A DNA stretch of 64,000 nucleotides, taken from an uncultured Flavobacterium sp. Its GTDB lineage: Bacteria > Bacteroidota > Bacteroidia > Flavobacteriales > Flavobacteriaceae. Under the pieces are notes generated by a model. It had not been told where the DNA came from. It saw only the letters and a program-made list of their open reading frames with translations, and searched no databases. Made by a program: the position numbers and the translations under genes. Positions 9,647-18,873 of this stretch are shown here, piece after piece. Location: NCBI GenBank assembly GCA_934636265.1, contig CAKUAD010000008.1, positions 4,010 to 68,009 on the forward strand. Direction: 5' to 3'. Numbering within the stretch: position 1 is the first letter of the stretch; every line of letters starts with the position of its first letter.

Positions 9647-9680
9647 AAAAAGGACAAGCGGGAGTTTGTCCTTTTTTTTA
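9647..9680 (+). terminator. Rho-independent terminator after rplQ
   Basis: AAAAAGGACAA (9647-9657) pairs with TTGTCCTTTTT (9666-9676) around an 8-base loop and runs into a T tract. It ends the ribosomal protein operon and separates it from the minus-strand island. The following 177 bases up to 9857 hold no gene that I can support. Confidence 0.9.
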
Positions 9681-9857
9681 TTCTTTTTCATAAGGTGGAC
9701 GTCGAAAGTTGAAACGCGGTGTTTTACTTTGACTATTTCGAAAACGATTTTCATTTATTGCCCGACGCTGGTCCGGTAGAAGTCCACGGTTATTCATTTG
9801 GACGATTTTATTTGGAGGGATTCGCTTTAGATTTTAGGTTTTTTAAACGCAATGTTT

Positions 9858-10364
9858 TTAACTCAAAGTGTTTGTCAACGTTGACATCTTTGAGCGCAAA
9901 TGCAGATGCTCTCGCTCTAATGCCTCAAGCTTCAATTCCATTCGGAGCATCGTTGTTTCAAGCAATGCCGGGGTCGTGAATTTATGGGGCTGTACCTTTG
10001 AAAATGGATGCACGGCACCTCTGTTTTGAAGGTACGCGTCAATTAAAATTCTTTTCCGGATAAGTGCTGCCTGCTGCTTGGTTTTTTCATATTGCTTGTG
10101 CAGCGCCAAACGCTGGTATTCATTTTCCCGCAAGAGGCGCTGAATTTCATTTTGTACCTGCAGGTTTGTTTTACCGTTTGTTTTGTCCGCAGGCACCGAC
10201 TGCTCATTGCATTGCAACAGCTCCGACAACAATTGCATGGCCGCCAGCGGTAGCGTTCGCTTTCCGCACTCAAACATGGAATACAGGCTGGGATGAACCC
10301 CAAGGATTTGTGCCATTTCCCGTTGCTTCATTCCCAATGACTTGGCAATATTGGTTGTTTTCAT
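9858..10364 (-). CDS. XRE-family HTH regulator with coiled-coil C-terminus
   Basis: A 168-aa protein. Residues about 5-62 form a Cro/C1-type helix-turn-helix (KSLGMKQREMAQILGVHPSLYSMFECGKRTLP). Then come a Glu/Lys/Gln-rich helical stretch (about 85-120) and another near the end (about 140-160), likely coiled coils for dimerisation. Its start lies 43 bases from an inverted repeat, CCACA-N7-TGTGG (10407-10423), a plausible autoregulatory operator. Related boxes occur upstream of several other minus-strand genes. It lies 114 bases downstream of the helicase operon, so it may control it. The DNA-binding role is well supported; the targets are inferred. Confidence 0.85.
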   Translation of the reverse strand: MKTTNIAKSLGMKQREMAQILGVHPSLYSMFECGKRTLPLAAMQLLSELLQCNEQSVPADKTNGKTNLQVQNEIQRLLRENEYQRLALHKQYEKTKQQAALIRKRILIDAYLQNRGAVHPFSKVQPHKFTTPALLETTMLRMELKLEALEREHLHLRSKMSTLTNTLS

Positions 10365-10390
10365 GACCGTGGATTTTGTGTATAATTTAA

Positions 10391-10455
10391 GCGAGCAAAA
10401 ATTTTACCACAAAAAGTGTGTGGAAATAAAAATCGGTTTGGGATTTAACACGGGG
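10391..10455 (-). repeat. CACA-box intergenic repeat, copy 1 (possible operator)
   Basis: The core TTTTACCACAAAAAGTGTGT is at 10402-10421 and contains the inverted repeat CCACA (10407-10411), 7-base spacer, TGTGG (10419-10423). About 65 bases around it match the reverse complement of 17711-17780, including GGATTTAACACG on one flank. It sits in the promoter region of the XRE regulator. Confidence 0.6.
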
Positions 10456-10478
10456 GTTGGAGGAAGTGGTTACTGTGC

Positions 10479-13196
10479 TTACAACTTCATCTTGTGAGTG
10501 CACCTCGGATACGATGTACAGCCGAGAAATTTTCCAAATTTCCCTTCTCGGTTAACCATATAGCCGCTTTCACATGCCGAACAGAGAAGCCCACTATTTA
10601 GAATGTCGAGGTCATTGTATGTTTGATTACAGGCTGGGTAGTGAGAGCATCCTAGAAAATTATGTCCGTTTGAATTTTGCCTAACGACGAGTTTACCCGT
10701 TATGCAATATGGGCAATTCTTAGTAGTTGATCCTAAGTCAGAGGTCTTTAAATAATATTTCTTATCAGTCAACAATTCTTCGACGAATAATGATTTTTCC
10801 TCGGGCGTTAGCAAAATGACTTCGTTTTTAGTACGCGTTAGGGCCACATAAAATAACCTGCGTTCTTCCGCAAACCGGAAATTTTCATCCTCACTTAATA
10901 GCAATGATAAAATGGGATCGTCCGACATTTTATTGGGGAATCCAAACAAATCATTTTTTAACTGAAGTACAATGACATTGTCCGCTTCTAATCCTTTCGA
11001 CTTGTGGACAGTCAGAAATTTAATGTCAACATTTTCAATTCCTTCAACCTCAAGCTTGTTGGTCTCTTCATAGTATTTTACCCTAGGGATTCCGTCGGCG
11101 GAGACTTTAATAATCTCATCGATATCGAAGCTATGACGTCCTAGAACAAGTATAGATTTGTTTCCGTACGACTCTACCAGCGTTTTGATCTGATTTACGA
11201 AAATCTCTTTGTAAGTATTATGTTCATACGCAACGATCCTTACAGGATCGGTGACGAATCCTTTTTTAGATTTCGGGTTCTTTTGAATTTGCTTTTTATT
11301 TTGGGTAACGAATGTGGCGGATACGTCTATTAAAGGTTGTGAATTCCTGTAGGTATGCTCAATAAATAGCTGTTCGTAAGGCCCGACGTGTTTTCCAAAG
11401 TTGCTAAAAAGTGTGATGTCGCTCCCTGCGAATCGGTAGATAGATTGCCAATCGTCGCCTACGCAAATTAAACGCGCCCCGCATAATTCCCGAATCTCTT
11501 TTATAAGGTTAAAACGGGAATAGGAAATATCTTGGTACTCGTCAATTACAATGTACTCATAACCAAGATTCTTGCGGTGTTGGTTGATGAGTGCCGTCGC
11601 TTGATTGATCATGTCGTTAAAATCAATCTGATTTTCCTCCTCCAGTTTTTTGTCATACTTCTCTAGGATCGGTAATGCAAATGCGAGAAAGAGTTTTAAC
11701 CGTTCGCGCATAAACCCATTCTTAACTCGTTTATCGACTAGAAGTACGTTTATCAGTGACGTAGAATCTAATTGCCTTGATTTACTGAGATTGATAAAAG
11801 ATAGGATGAGCTTTATAATCTCGTCGCCAAATCCTTTGTCATTTCTTGTTATTTGTTCGTAGATTGATTTTGGATCTTTAGGCTTGAATTTTACGCCTTC
11901 CTGCTCCAACATTTCAGCAAGTCGTGTCAGCAGTATCCTATCTCGGCTGTAATAGGAATAGGTCTCTAATAACTTGGTGCCGTTATTAATGTGCGCTTGC
12001 CTTTTTGAATACATCAGCTCGACATATTCTTTTTCCTTATGAGGCTTTAACCATTTGGCATTGTCATTTTCATCTACGCCAAAGTGCTCGAGCCATATGT
12101 CGTAATCTTTTAGATAGAAGTCAGGTTGGTAGGCAAAACTTGAATGTGGGTATCGTTTTTCATATTCGTATTCGATTCCGTTCAAGAAGAGAAAATTCGC
12201 AATGGTGAGTTCTTCTACGCTTTTTACTTTCTCTCCATGCAAAGTGTCGAGTGTCTTCTTCTTCACGATGTCCATCTCATCGCATTTTGATTTCAAGGTA
12301 TGAAAGTCTATACCTTTTTCGGTATCGAGTTTTTCCCCAAGCGATTCGTATGCCTCGATATCATCAGGAATATTCATATAGCAAGCCACGTACTGAATGA
12401 ACGCTGACAGAGCATCAGAATCATCATAGATAGCGTTCTTCAGGTATTGCTTAATCGTATTTATAAGGGTGTTTTCATTCGTAACTCCGGGAGCTACCGG
12501 TCGGAACTGTTTGATTAGACTATTGCCTAGTTTATGAAAAGTTGTCGCACGAGTTGCCAGTCCCAGATCTTCGAGTCTCTCATTGAGTTCGTCAACTGTT
12601 TTTCTAGTGAAAGATAGAAGTAAAATATTTTTAGGGTCGACTCCCTTTTTTTCAACCAAATATTTCACCTTGGCAAGAATGGTAAGGGTCTTGCCCGAAC
12701 CCGCTCCCGCTATAATCAAATTTGAATATTCATCTACGACTACGGCATTGCGTTGCTGCTCATCGATACTCTTTCCTTCGATGTCGTCAAAGAATTCACT
12801 TAACTTTCTTTTCTGAATACTCACGTATTCCCGGTTGCGGTAAGCGATATAGTTGTCAAAATCAGAAAAGGTGTCGATGAAGGTTTTGACTTTTTCCTCT
12901 TTGACATAATAGGACGTTTTATTCTTAAAAAAAATTGCTACTTCGCGATATTCGGTTTTTAGTCGGTCTCGATACACCCATGTAACATAATCATCGATTG
13001 CGGCCATTGTGTCAAGGAATGCCGAGGCCTTAGCAAGATTGGCGAGATATTCAGGCCGCTCATATTTTTGATTGTCACGTTTTCTTTTATAGTAAAAAAG
13101 CCAGGTTAGTACTGCTAATATGCTAATTACCACTGTTGTCATTGACGCGAACAATGTTTTAGTTTGCCGAGCTTTAGGTGGCATCCGATATTGCAT
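10479..13196 (-). CDS. UvrD/HelD-like superfamily I helicase with two C-terminal zinc fingers
   Basis: A 905-aa protein. It has a hydrophobic segment at about 19-36, suggesting membrane attachment, and Walker A AGAGSGKT at 163-170. An inserted region contains PDFYLKDYDIWLEHFGVDE, resembling PD-(D/E)xK-like inserts of helicase IV relatives. Walker B VIDEYQDISYSRF lies near 549, with Q-rich and TVHKSKGLEADNVIVLQ motifs further on. Two topoisomerase-type C4 zinc fingers end the protein (CPYC...C and CSAC...C, about 823-905). The role is ATP-dependent DNA unwinding or translocation. It follows the DUF3427 helicase by six bases and is surely co-transcribed. It is longer than E. coli helicase IV. 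MPPKARQ at residue 5 is an alternative start. Confidence 0.88.
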   Translation of the reverse strand: MQYRMPPKARQTKTLFASMTTVVISILAVLTWLFYYKRKRDNQKYERPEYLANLAKASAFLDTMAAIDDYVTWVYRDRLKTEYREVAIFFKNKTSYYVKEEKVKTFIDTFSDFDNYIAYRNREYVSIQKRKLSEFFDDIEGKSIDEQQRNAVVVDEYSNLIIAGAGSGKTLTILAKVKYLVEKKGVDPKNILLLSFTRKTVDELNERLEDLGLATRATTFHKLGNSLIKQFRPVAPGVTNENTLINTIKQYLKNAIYDDSDALSAFIQYVACYMNIPDDIEAYESLGEKLDTEKGIDFHTLKSKCDEMDIVKKKTLDTLHGEKVKSVEELTIANFLFLNGIEYEYEKRYPHSSFAYQPDFYLKDYDIWLEHFGVDENDNAKWLKPHKEKEYVELMYSKRQAHINNGTKLLETYSYYSRDRILLTRLAEMLEQEGVKFKPKDPKSIYEQITRNDKGFGDEIIKLILSFINLSKSRQLDSTSLINVLLVDKRVKNGFMRERLKLFLAFALPILEKYDKKLEEENQIDFNDMINQATALINQHRKNLGYEYIVIDEYQDISYSRFNLIKEIRELCGARLICVGDDWQSIYRFAGSDITLFSNFGKHVGPYEQLFIEHTYRNSQPLIDVSATFVTQNKKQIQKNPKSKKGFVTDPVRIVAYEHNTYKEIFVNQIKTLVESYGNKSILVLGRHSFDIDEIIKVSADGIPRVKYYEETNKLEVEGIENVDIKFLTVHKSKGLEADNVIVLQLKNDLFGFPNKMSDDPILSLLLSEDENFRFAEERRLFYVALTRTKNEVILLTPEEKSLFVEELLTDKKYYLKTSDLGSTTKNCPYCITGKLVVRQNSNGHNFLGCSHYPACNQTYNDLDILNSGLLCSACESGYMVNREGKFGKFLGCTSYPRCTHKMKL

Positions 13197-13202
13197 TCAT
13201 CT

Positions 13203-16106
13203 CTAACTTTGATACGCATCCGTAATATAGTTATAGATATGCTCACGTACAGGTTGCATCATATTAAAGTTGATTCTTACAACCGATACATTTTTGCCCT
13301 CGTCGTTTTTTAAATAGTCTTCTTCAAAGCTACTGTCAATTGGCGTAATGTCACCCATGTAATAAAAGGACTTACCCTCATCATTGTTCTTTTTTATAAA
13401 TAACAAGATGCGAAGGTCTTTTTCATTGCGGATGGCAAGAATATCGGGACTTGTCAATTTGCGTCCGGACTTTGACATCCAAGTAAACTCATATGGATTT
13501 ACAAATTCGTCTTCATATTTGGTGCTTGCTGAAATATGGTCTTCTTTGTGGTAATTCACAAAGAGGGCGCAATATTTTTTGTCTGTACTAATTATCGACC
13601 CACCGATGTTTTGCGCGTTGACGTTTTTCTTCCAATTTAAAATTCGTAGGACATCTTTGCGCGAATATTTTCGGTACAGTACAAAGCCTCCAAGGAAGTC
13701 AGTCGTCGAAAAAAGACTATCGAAAGTTCGAATCGAGTAAATAGTTGAATCGAGTAGGAAGGTTTTAAAAATGGGATTATCCAAATGCTCTATAAAAGAT
13801 TCAGTTAATTGGATTTTTCCATTTACCATTTTGACAATTTCAAAACCGTATATAGTTCCGACTGGAGTTTCGACGTTTTTATACTTCTCCGTTACGAATT
13901 GGAGATTGAGATTTGTCAAACAAGACTCTAACGTTTCGTCGGTAAGTTGATGGCCATACTTTTCGAACAAGAGATTTTTAAATTCATCTACTGTTATTTC
14001 CTTGTTGTTTATCAAATGCTTGAGTAGCACGCTATCTTCGATTCGTTTTGTATTATTGATTTCACACGAAAAAACTTCCAACAACTTTTCTTGATCTGAA
14101 GTAAGTGCGTCCGTAAATGCTTCTCCTATTGATTTTAGGAAATTATAATACGATTTTGAATAGTTCACGTATAATTGAGGGTCGCGGGAACCGTGGTCTA
14201 AAAAGTCGACCATTTTTGGGATATGGCCCAATTTGAACTTTAGAAGTCTATAGTCATTAACCAAATCTTTCTTTGTCTGCATATTGGCAGAATCGATAGC
14301 TTGGAAAATTTTATCCTTTGAAATTTTATCAAAATTGATAGTAGAACATCCTGGAATAAGTGCGCTTCCCGTTGTCATTAGGTTCCTCAGTGTATCTTTA
14401 TTATAACTGGTGTCGCCATATAAAGCAACAGGGACTAAATAGTTGTTGGAATAATTACCGATAAAGTCAATTACAGTCAAATAATCTTTTGTGTCTATTT
14501 TACGCAACCCACGTCCTAGTTGCTGAACAAATACTATAGCGGACTGAGTGGGGCGCAGCATAATCACCTGATTAACTTTTGGTATGTCGATGCCCTCATT
14601 AAAAATATCAACCGTAAAAATGTAATCGAGTTGTTTAGGTTCGGCCTCGAGTTTTTCTATTGCAGCAGCCCTTTCTTCCTCAGAATTATCTCCAGTTAAA
14701 GCTACCGTTTTAAATCCTAATTCATTAAAAGATTTTGATAGTTCGACGCTTTCTGCAACTTTTGAACAAAATATTAATCCTCGAACGTTGTTGTCGTCGC
14801 AGCCATAAAAATTTGCAGCCTCTACAATTCGGCGAACTCTTTCTTTGGACGTCAAAAGGCGAAAATCACTGTTTTCTTTTAAAAGTTCTCCGTCAACTGT
14901 GATGTCAGTCACGCCATAATAGTGAAATGGCGTGAGCATCTCCTCATCGAGTGCCTGATGAAGACGAATCTCATATGCTAGTTTGTAATCAAATAGTTTA
15001 AAAATGTCGAAACCGTCGGTTCTCTCGGGAGTCGCCGTCATCCCCAGTAAAAACCGAGGCGTAAAATAATTAAAAACTGATTGATAAGAATCCGCCCCGG
15101 CGCGATGGGTTTCGTCAATTACAATGTAATCAAAATGATCAGGTGTAAACCTCGTCCGATGCGCCTCTTTAGAGATTGTTTGAACGGTTGAGAACACAAA
15201 ATCTGCCTCTAGTTCTTTAATATTCCCCGTGTACATCCCCATGGAAATTTGGGAGCCAAAAATCTTTCGGTAAGATTTCAGTGCGGCTCGCGCAATGTTT
15301 TCGCGATGTACCACGAACAAAAACTTTCGGGGGTTAAAAACTTTTACATCAAATGCAGACAAATAAGTTTTACCTGTCCCGGTTGCCGAAATTAACAACG
15401 CACGTTGAGCGCCGCCGCGTCTCAGTTTCTCAATATTGGCCAAAGCCGCTCGTTGCATGCTGTTAGGCGAAATCGCTTCCTCATCCTCTATTTTTTGCGT
15501 AGCATATCTAAGCCTCGCATTTTGTCTCAGATAGGTTATATTATACGCTCGAATAAATTCGTCATTGACAAGAACTGCGCGGTCAAATTCACTTTTAAAT
15601 TCGAGCAATGCCTCAGAAATAATATGGCTTTCTAGCGTTGCAGACACTTTTAGATTCCACTCTTTGTTGGAACATAAAGCAGGAGCAGTAAGGTTACTGC
15701 TGCCCACAATTAAATTATAAAATGTCTCTTTCCTGAATAGGTATCCTTTAGAATGAAAATTTCCCTCGGTGGCGATACGGAGTTCTATGTTGTCAAATTT
15801 CAACAAACGCTCTAAAGCCGCTGGTTGGGTAAAATTCAAGTACTGCGATACCAGAATTTTTCCGCGAATTTTTCGTTGTCGGAGTTCTTCCAACCGATTC
15901 ATCAAAGTAGCTACACCACTAGTGGTTGCAAAGGCAACCGAAATCCAAAATTCGTCACAGTTTCGTAATTCTGAATCAATTGTAGTTAGGACTTTGGTTC
16001 CCGCCGACTTATCGTTAACAAGAAACCGCGGAATTAAATTTTTGTCCGCGTGAATCAATTTGTCTATATAACCTGTTTGAAGACTTTGTGCTAACGCTTG
16101 ATTCAT
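13203..16106 (-). CDS. PLD-domain SF2 helicase with DUF3427-type C-terminus
   Basis: A 967-aa protein. The N-terminal phospholipase-D-like domain (about 35-185) carries a single HxK motif, FHSKGYLF (His118, Lys120), and GSSNLT at 135-140. An SF2 helicase core follows: Walker A ATGTGKT 241-247, DETH 331-334, MTATP 356-360 and QQLGRGLRK near 530. The remaining ~400 residues fit the DUF3427 class seen on such helicases; a distal part (DVLRILNWKKNVNAQNIGG) looks like its substrate or nuclease-associated module. One HKD half is typical for nuclease-type PLD domains that dimerise. Its start overlaps the Nudix stop by 4 bases. Likely DNA processing or phage defence, by context and architecture only. 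Confidence 0.85.
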   Translation of the reverse strand: MNQALAQSLQTGYIDKLIHADKNLIPRFLVNDKSAGTKVLTTIDSELRNCDEFWISVAFATTSGVATLMNRLEELRQRKIRGKILVSQYLNFTQPAALERLLKFDNIELRIATEGNFHSKGYLFRKETFYNLIVGSSNLTAPALCSNKEWNLKVSATLESHIISEALLEFKSEFDRAVLVNDEFIRAYNITYLRQNARLRYATQKIEDEEAISPNSMQRAALANIEKLRRGGAQRALLISATGTGKTYLSAFDVKVFNPRKFLFVVHRENIARAALKSYRKIFGSQISMGMYTGNIKELEADFVFSTVQTISKEAHRTRFTPDHFDYIVIDETHRAGADSYQSVFNYFTPRFLLGMTATPERTDGFDIFKLFDYKLAYEIRLHQALDEEMLTPFHYYGVTDITVDGELLKENSDFRLLTSKERVRRIVEAANFYGCDDNNVRGLIFCSKVAESVELSKSFNELGFKTVALTGDNSEEERAAAIEKLEAEPKQLDYIFTVDIFNEGIDIPKVNQVIMLRPTQSAIVFVQQLGRGLRKIDTKDYLTVIDFIGNYSNNYLVPVALYGDTSYNKDTLRNLMTTGSALIPGCSTINFDKISKDKIFQAIDSANMQTKKDLVNDYRLLKFKLGHIPKMVDFLDHGSRDPQLYVNYSKSYYNFLKSIGEAFTDALTSDQEKLLEVFSCEINNTKRIEDSVLLKHLINNKEITVDEFKNLLFEKYGHQLTDETLESCLTNLNLQFVTEKYKNVETPVGTIYGFEIVKMVNGKIQLTESFIEHLDNPIFKTFLLDSTIYSIRTFDSLFSTTDFLGGFVLYRKYSRKDVLRILNWKKNVNAQNIGGSIISTDKKYCALFVNYHKEDHISASTKYEDEFVNPYEFTWMSKSGRKLTSPDILAIRNEKDLRILLFIKKNNDEGKSFYYMGDITPIDSSFEEDYLKNDEGKNVSVVRINFNMMQPVREHIYNYITDAYQS

Positions 16107-16495
16107 TCTGTTTGGAGTTTATTCACAATTGGAATGTCAGCGGCTGCCCAATCGAGCCGGTGCAAAGTGTCTTTAGATAGCCACCGAGCTTCAATGTGTT
16201 CTGTCAAATGCACGTCTTGGGTATCGGTTGTACATAAAAAACTGTGCATAACCAAAACGAAATCCGGATAAGAGTGTTCGACAGTCAAAAACTCATTATC
16301 AATGCGAATATTAATCTTAAGCTCTTCTTTTATTTCTCTTGCCAATGCCTCTTCTTTTGTTTCACCGGCTTCAACTTTTCCGCCTGGGAATTCCCATTTA
16401 AAAGCAATGTAATCATACTTATTATCACCTCTTTGAACGCAAAGAATTTTGTCGTCAATAGTAACGATGGCAGCAACAACTTCAATAGTTTTCAT
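16103..16495 (-). CDS. Nudix hydrolase, MutT/NudG-like
   Basis: A 130-aa protein starting MKTIEVVAAIV. The Nudix box is GGKVEAGETKEEALAREIKEELKI; all acidic metal ligands are present, although the usual EExG glycine is Lys. This fits (deoxy)nucleoside triphosphate pyrophosphohydrolases of the MutT/NudG group. The ATG at 16495 is preferred over a longer start because a good promoter ends about 18 bases upstream. First gene of the Nudix-helicase-helicase operon; it overlaps the next gene by ATGA. It could clean modified nucleotides or degrade a signal nucleotide; substrate unknown. Confidence 0.88.
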   Translation of the reverse strand: MKTIEVVAAIVTIDDKILCVQRGDNKYDYIAFKWEFPGGKVEAGETKEEALAREIKEELKINIRIDNEFLTVEHSYPDFVLVMHSFLCTTDTQDVHLTEHIEARWLSKDTLHRLDWAAADIPIVNKLQTE

Positions 16496-16512
16496 AGATA
16501 TAGTAAAGGTAT

Positions 16513-16544
16513 CAAACATAACAAATTTAACAGGCCATACCAAA
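16513..16544 (-). promoter_or_regulatory. Bacteroidota-type promoter of the Nudix-helicase operon
   Basis: On the minus strand TTTG (16541-16544), 20 bases, then TATGTTTG (16513-16520), matching TTTG-N~19-TAnnTTTG. Transcription would start near 16507, giving a leader of about a dozen bases before the ATG at 16495. Confidence 0.7.
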
Positions 16545-16664
16545 CATTATTATGAATCCTATTGTCAGGGTTATAGCATCAAATCTTGAATTTTTTAAAT
16601 CTGAACAGTGTCAACCCTTACACCTGTGAATTAATAAATTCTTCTCATATACAACCCCCGCCCC

Positions 16665-17615
16665 CTACAAAAACCCCCATCGCTCCCCATGCGCCATCAA
16701 GTTCGCAGCACCCGGATAATACCTCGCATCCGATGGCAAAATAATCGGGCGTCCGTCAAATTGGGCGATGGAGTACGGCGAATCTTTCTCGGTGATTTGT
16801 GCAGAAACTTTAACCGCATAATCAGCGGTAATCGTTATCAGGCCGCGGTCAAGTGCGCGGTGCAAATTGGGACACAGTGATATCCCGTTTGAAATGGTAT
16901 CATCCTTTGATTCGGCAAAGGGCACAATATGACAGGCATCAATCATTTGTGCATTGGTGGTGGTCTCAATACGCATTCCTGAAATCGCGCATTGGTAATT
17001 GTAGATCCTGGGAACCACTTTTTTAAAAATGCCGCCCCGCACAAAAATCTCTTCTTCAAAGGCTTCAATAGACATCGTCTTTTCTAACGATTCAATCCTG
17101 AGTTCGTACTGCTGCGGATCTTCATTGAGGATTTCATTTTGAATCGACAGGCCTGATTCAATTTGTGAAAAGGGTAATAAATTGGCGCCGGGAAAATAGT
17201 GTTTTATCAGCGTTTCCTGAAAAAGGTTGTTGTCATGCGGGTCTTTTAACAACGCAAACAACTCAAAGTCAATTTGCGCACCGTGTACAAACCGCTTTAA
17301 AACCCCTAAACTGGAAATGCTCTGCGGCATGGCCTGCGCACCTACGGGTATCAGTGTCCAGAACGGCTCTGACCGCATGTGGTAAAACGGAAGCGAAAAC
17401 GTAGGGACGTGTGGTGTTGAGACCAACCTACTCCACACCTCCTTAAACTCCAGGACAAGATCGGGCGTGATAAATATTTTAGGACTGTCAATCGTACCGT
17501 TTAAAATGAGTCGGCACAACGCCAAAAGCAGTACGGGCTTATGAGGTGCGCCACCGTGTACCGCCGCCCTTCGGAGCTTTTTAAACTGGCCAAGATATCT
17601 TGCAAGGGCTTCCAA
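16665..17615 (-). CDS. HNH endonuclease, type IV restriction-like
   Basis: A 316-aa protein. The N-terminal region contains GGAPHKPVLLLALCRLI (about 21-37), a signature of ScoMcrA-like N-terminal domains that read modified (phosphorothioated) DNA. The C-terminal HNH_2 domain shows CAISGMRI (about 206), ACHIVPFAESKDDTISNGISLCPNLHRALDRG (about 225-257), with the His and Asn of the beta-beta-alpha-metal fold. The start codon is TTG (17613-17615); no in-frame ATG lies between it and an upstream stop. Likely a nuclease restricting foreign or modified DNA. It lies upstream of, and on the same strand as, the Nudix-helicase operon. Confidence 0.8.
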   Translation of the reverse strand: MEALARYLGQFKKLRRAAVHGGAPHKPVLLLALCRLILNGTIDSPKIFITPDLVLEFKEVWSRLVSTPHVPTFSLPFYHMRSEPFWTLIPVGAQAMPQSISSLGVLKRFVHGAQIDFELFALLKDPHDNNLFQETLIKHYFPGANLLPFSQIESGLSIQNEILNEDPQQYELRIESLEKTMSIEAFEEEIFVRGGIFKKVVPRIYNYQCAISGMRIETTTNAQMIDACHIVPFAESKDDTISNGISLCPNLHRALDRGLITITADYAVKVSAQITEKDSPYSIAQFDGRPIILPSDARYYPGAANLMAHGERWGFL

Positions 17616-17699
17616 TAGCTTTTTTACTTAAAAGCAAATATTGCGATTTGTTTTGGATAAAGTACAAAATCCGGGCGGGTTCACTCGCATATCTTCCCA

Positions 17700-17840
17700 A
17701 ACGCAATCCCCCTCGTGTTAAATCCAAAACCGAATTTTTTTTTAACACACTTTTTGTGGTAAAATAAAATCGCAAAAAAATTTTACACAACTGCGCGCAC
17801 CAACCCATAACTCTCCACCCTTTTTTTGTGGTCGTAAACC
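17700..17840. repeat. 141-bp repeat, copy A (overlaps the 3' end of the LLM gene)
   Basis: Aligned end to end with 19443-19583, with only scattered mismatches. It carries the CACA-box core (minus strand, 17745-17764) and the last 19 or so codons of the luciferase-like gene. The CACA-box lies about 130 bases upstream of the HNH gene. Confidence 0.85.
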
Positions 17841-18763
17841 GGGGTGCTGATCATGATTTCATCGGCGGCGGTGGCCTCGATAAAGGCTGTGAGTTCGCGT
17901 TTTACCGTTTCAGGCGCGCCTACAAACGAGTACCTGATCATTTGCTGCAAGGCCGCTTCCTCCAGCGGATCCATAAAATCAGTAGGGTCAACCGGGGGCG
18001 GCATTTTAAGGCGACGGCCGGTAAGGATTCCCAAAAACAAAAGTTTGAATGAGGTGGCCAGGTATTGGGCTTCCTCGTTGGTAGCAGCCGCAATCACGTT
18101 GATGCACGGCATAAAGTACGGCCGGTCAAGGTGCTCGCTGGGTTTAAAGTTTTTGCGGTAAATGGCCGACGCGTCCATGAGGTGCGCCGGCGCAAAGTGG
18201 CTGGCAAACGCATAAGGCAAACCCATTTGGGCCGCCAGATACGCGCTGTCGGTACTCGAACCCAAAATCCAAATCGGGATGTCCAGTCCTTCGCCGGGAA
18301 TGGCGCGAACCGCTCCGGTATTGTTCTGTGCCGATAAATACCGCATCAGCTCCCGGATGTTGCCCTCAAAATCCATCACCGCCCGCTGATCGCGCCGCAG
18401 CGCCATAGCCGTAAGCTGATCGGTTCCGGGCGCACGTCCCAATCCAAGATCGATTCGGCCCGGAAAAAGCGTGGCCAAGGTGCCAAATTGTTCGGCCACC
18501 ACAAGCGGGGCATGATTGGGCAACATAATCCCACCCGATCCAATCCTTATCGTCTTGGTAGCCTGCGCCACATGTCCCATCAACACCGACGTCGCACTCG
18601 AGGCCACACCTTCCATATTGTGGTGTTCAGCCAGCCAGAAACGGTTGTAACCCATACGTTCAGCGGCTTGTGCAAGACCCGCCGAATTGGCAAAAGCATC
18701 AGCAGCCGAGTGGCCCTGGGTAACCATCGCCAGGTCGAGAATTGATAGGGGAGGGAAACTCAT
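17783..18763 (-). CDS. LLM-class flavin-dependent oxidoreductase
   Basis: A 326-aa bacterial luciferase-like monooxygenase of the single-subunit YhbW/MsnO8 type. Features: [18 protein letters not shown] at the N-terminus, [12 protein letters not shown] (conserved AEHH), [41 protein letters not shown]. It is expected to use reduced flavin and O2 as a TIM-barrel enzyme; substrate unknown. Its last codons lie in a 141-bp sequence that is repeated 1.7 kb away. No obvious partner in the island, so it may be ordinary chromosomal cargo. Confidence 0.92.
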   Translation of the reverse strand: MSFPPLSILDLAMVTQGHSAADAFANSAGLAQAAERMGYNRFWLAEHHNMEGVASSATSVLMGHVAQATKTIRIGSGGIMLPNHAPLVVAEQFGTLATLFPGRIDLGLGRAPGTDQLTAMALRRDQRAVMDFEGNIRELMRYLSAQNNTGAVRAIPGEGLDIPIWILGSSTDSAYLAAQMGLPYAFASHFAPAHLMDASAIYRKNFKPSEHLDRPYFMPCINVIAAATNEEAQYLATSFKLLFLGILTGRRLKMPPPVDPTDFMDPLEEAALQQMIRYSFVGAPETVKRELTAFIEATAADEIMISTPVYDHKKRVESYGLVRAVV

Positions 18764-18873
18764 TTGCGTAAAGATTCGGATAAGGGATTAACCGGTAGGA
18801 TTGGTTATCGCGGTAATTAAAGTTTCAAGTATTTTTAAACTTCCTACTCCCGCGATTTAGGTAGACGAAACCG

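Noticed and set aside
9719-9979. 86-codon plus-strand ORF after rplQ
   Set aside because: It overlaps the XRE gene antisense, has no family resemblance and no promoter box.
10479-17615. Insertion sequence or integrase carrying the island
   Set aside because: No transposase, integrase, tRNA target or terminal inverted repeats were seen around the island.
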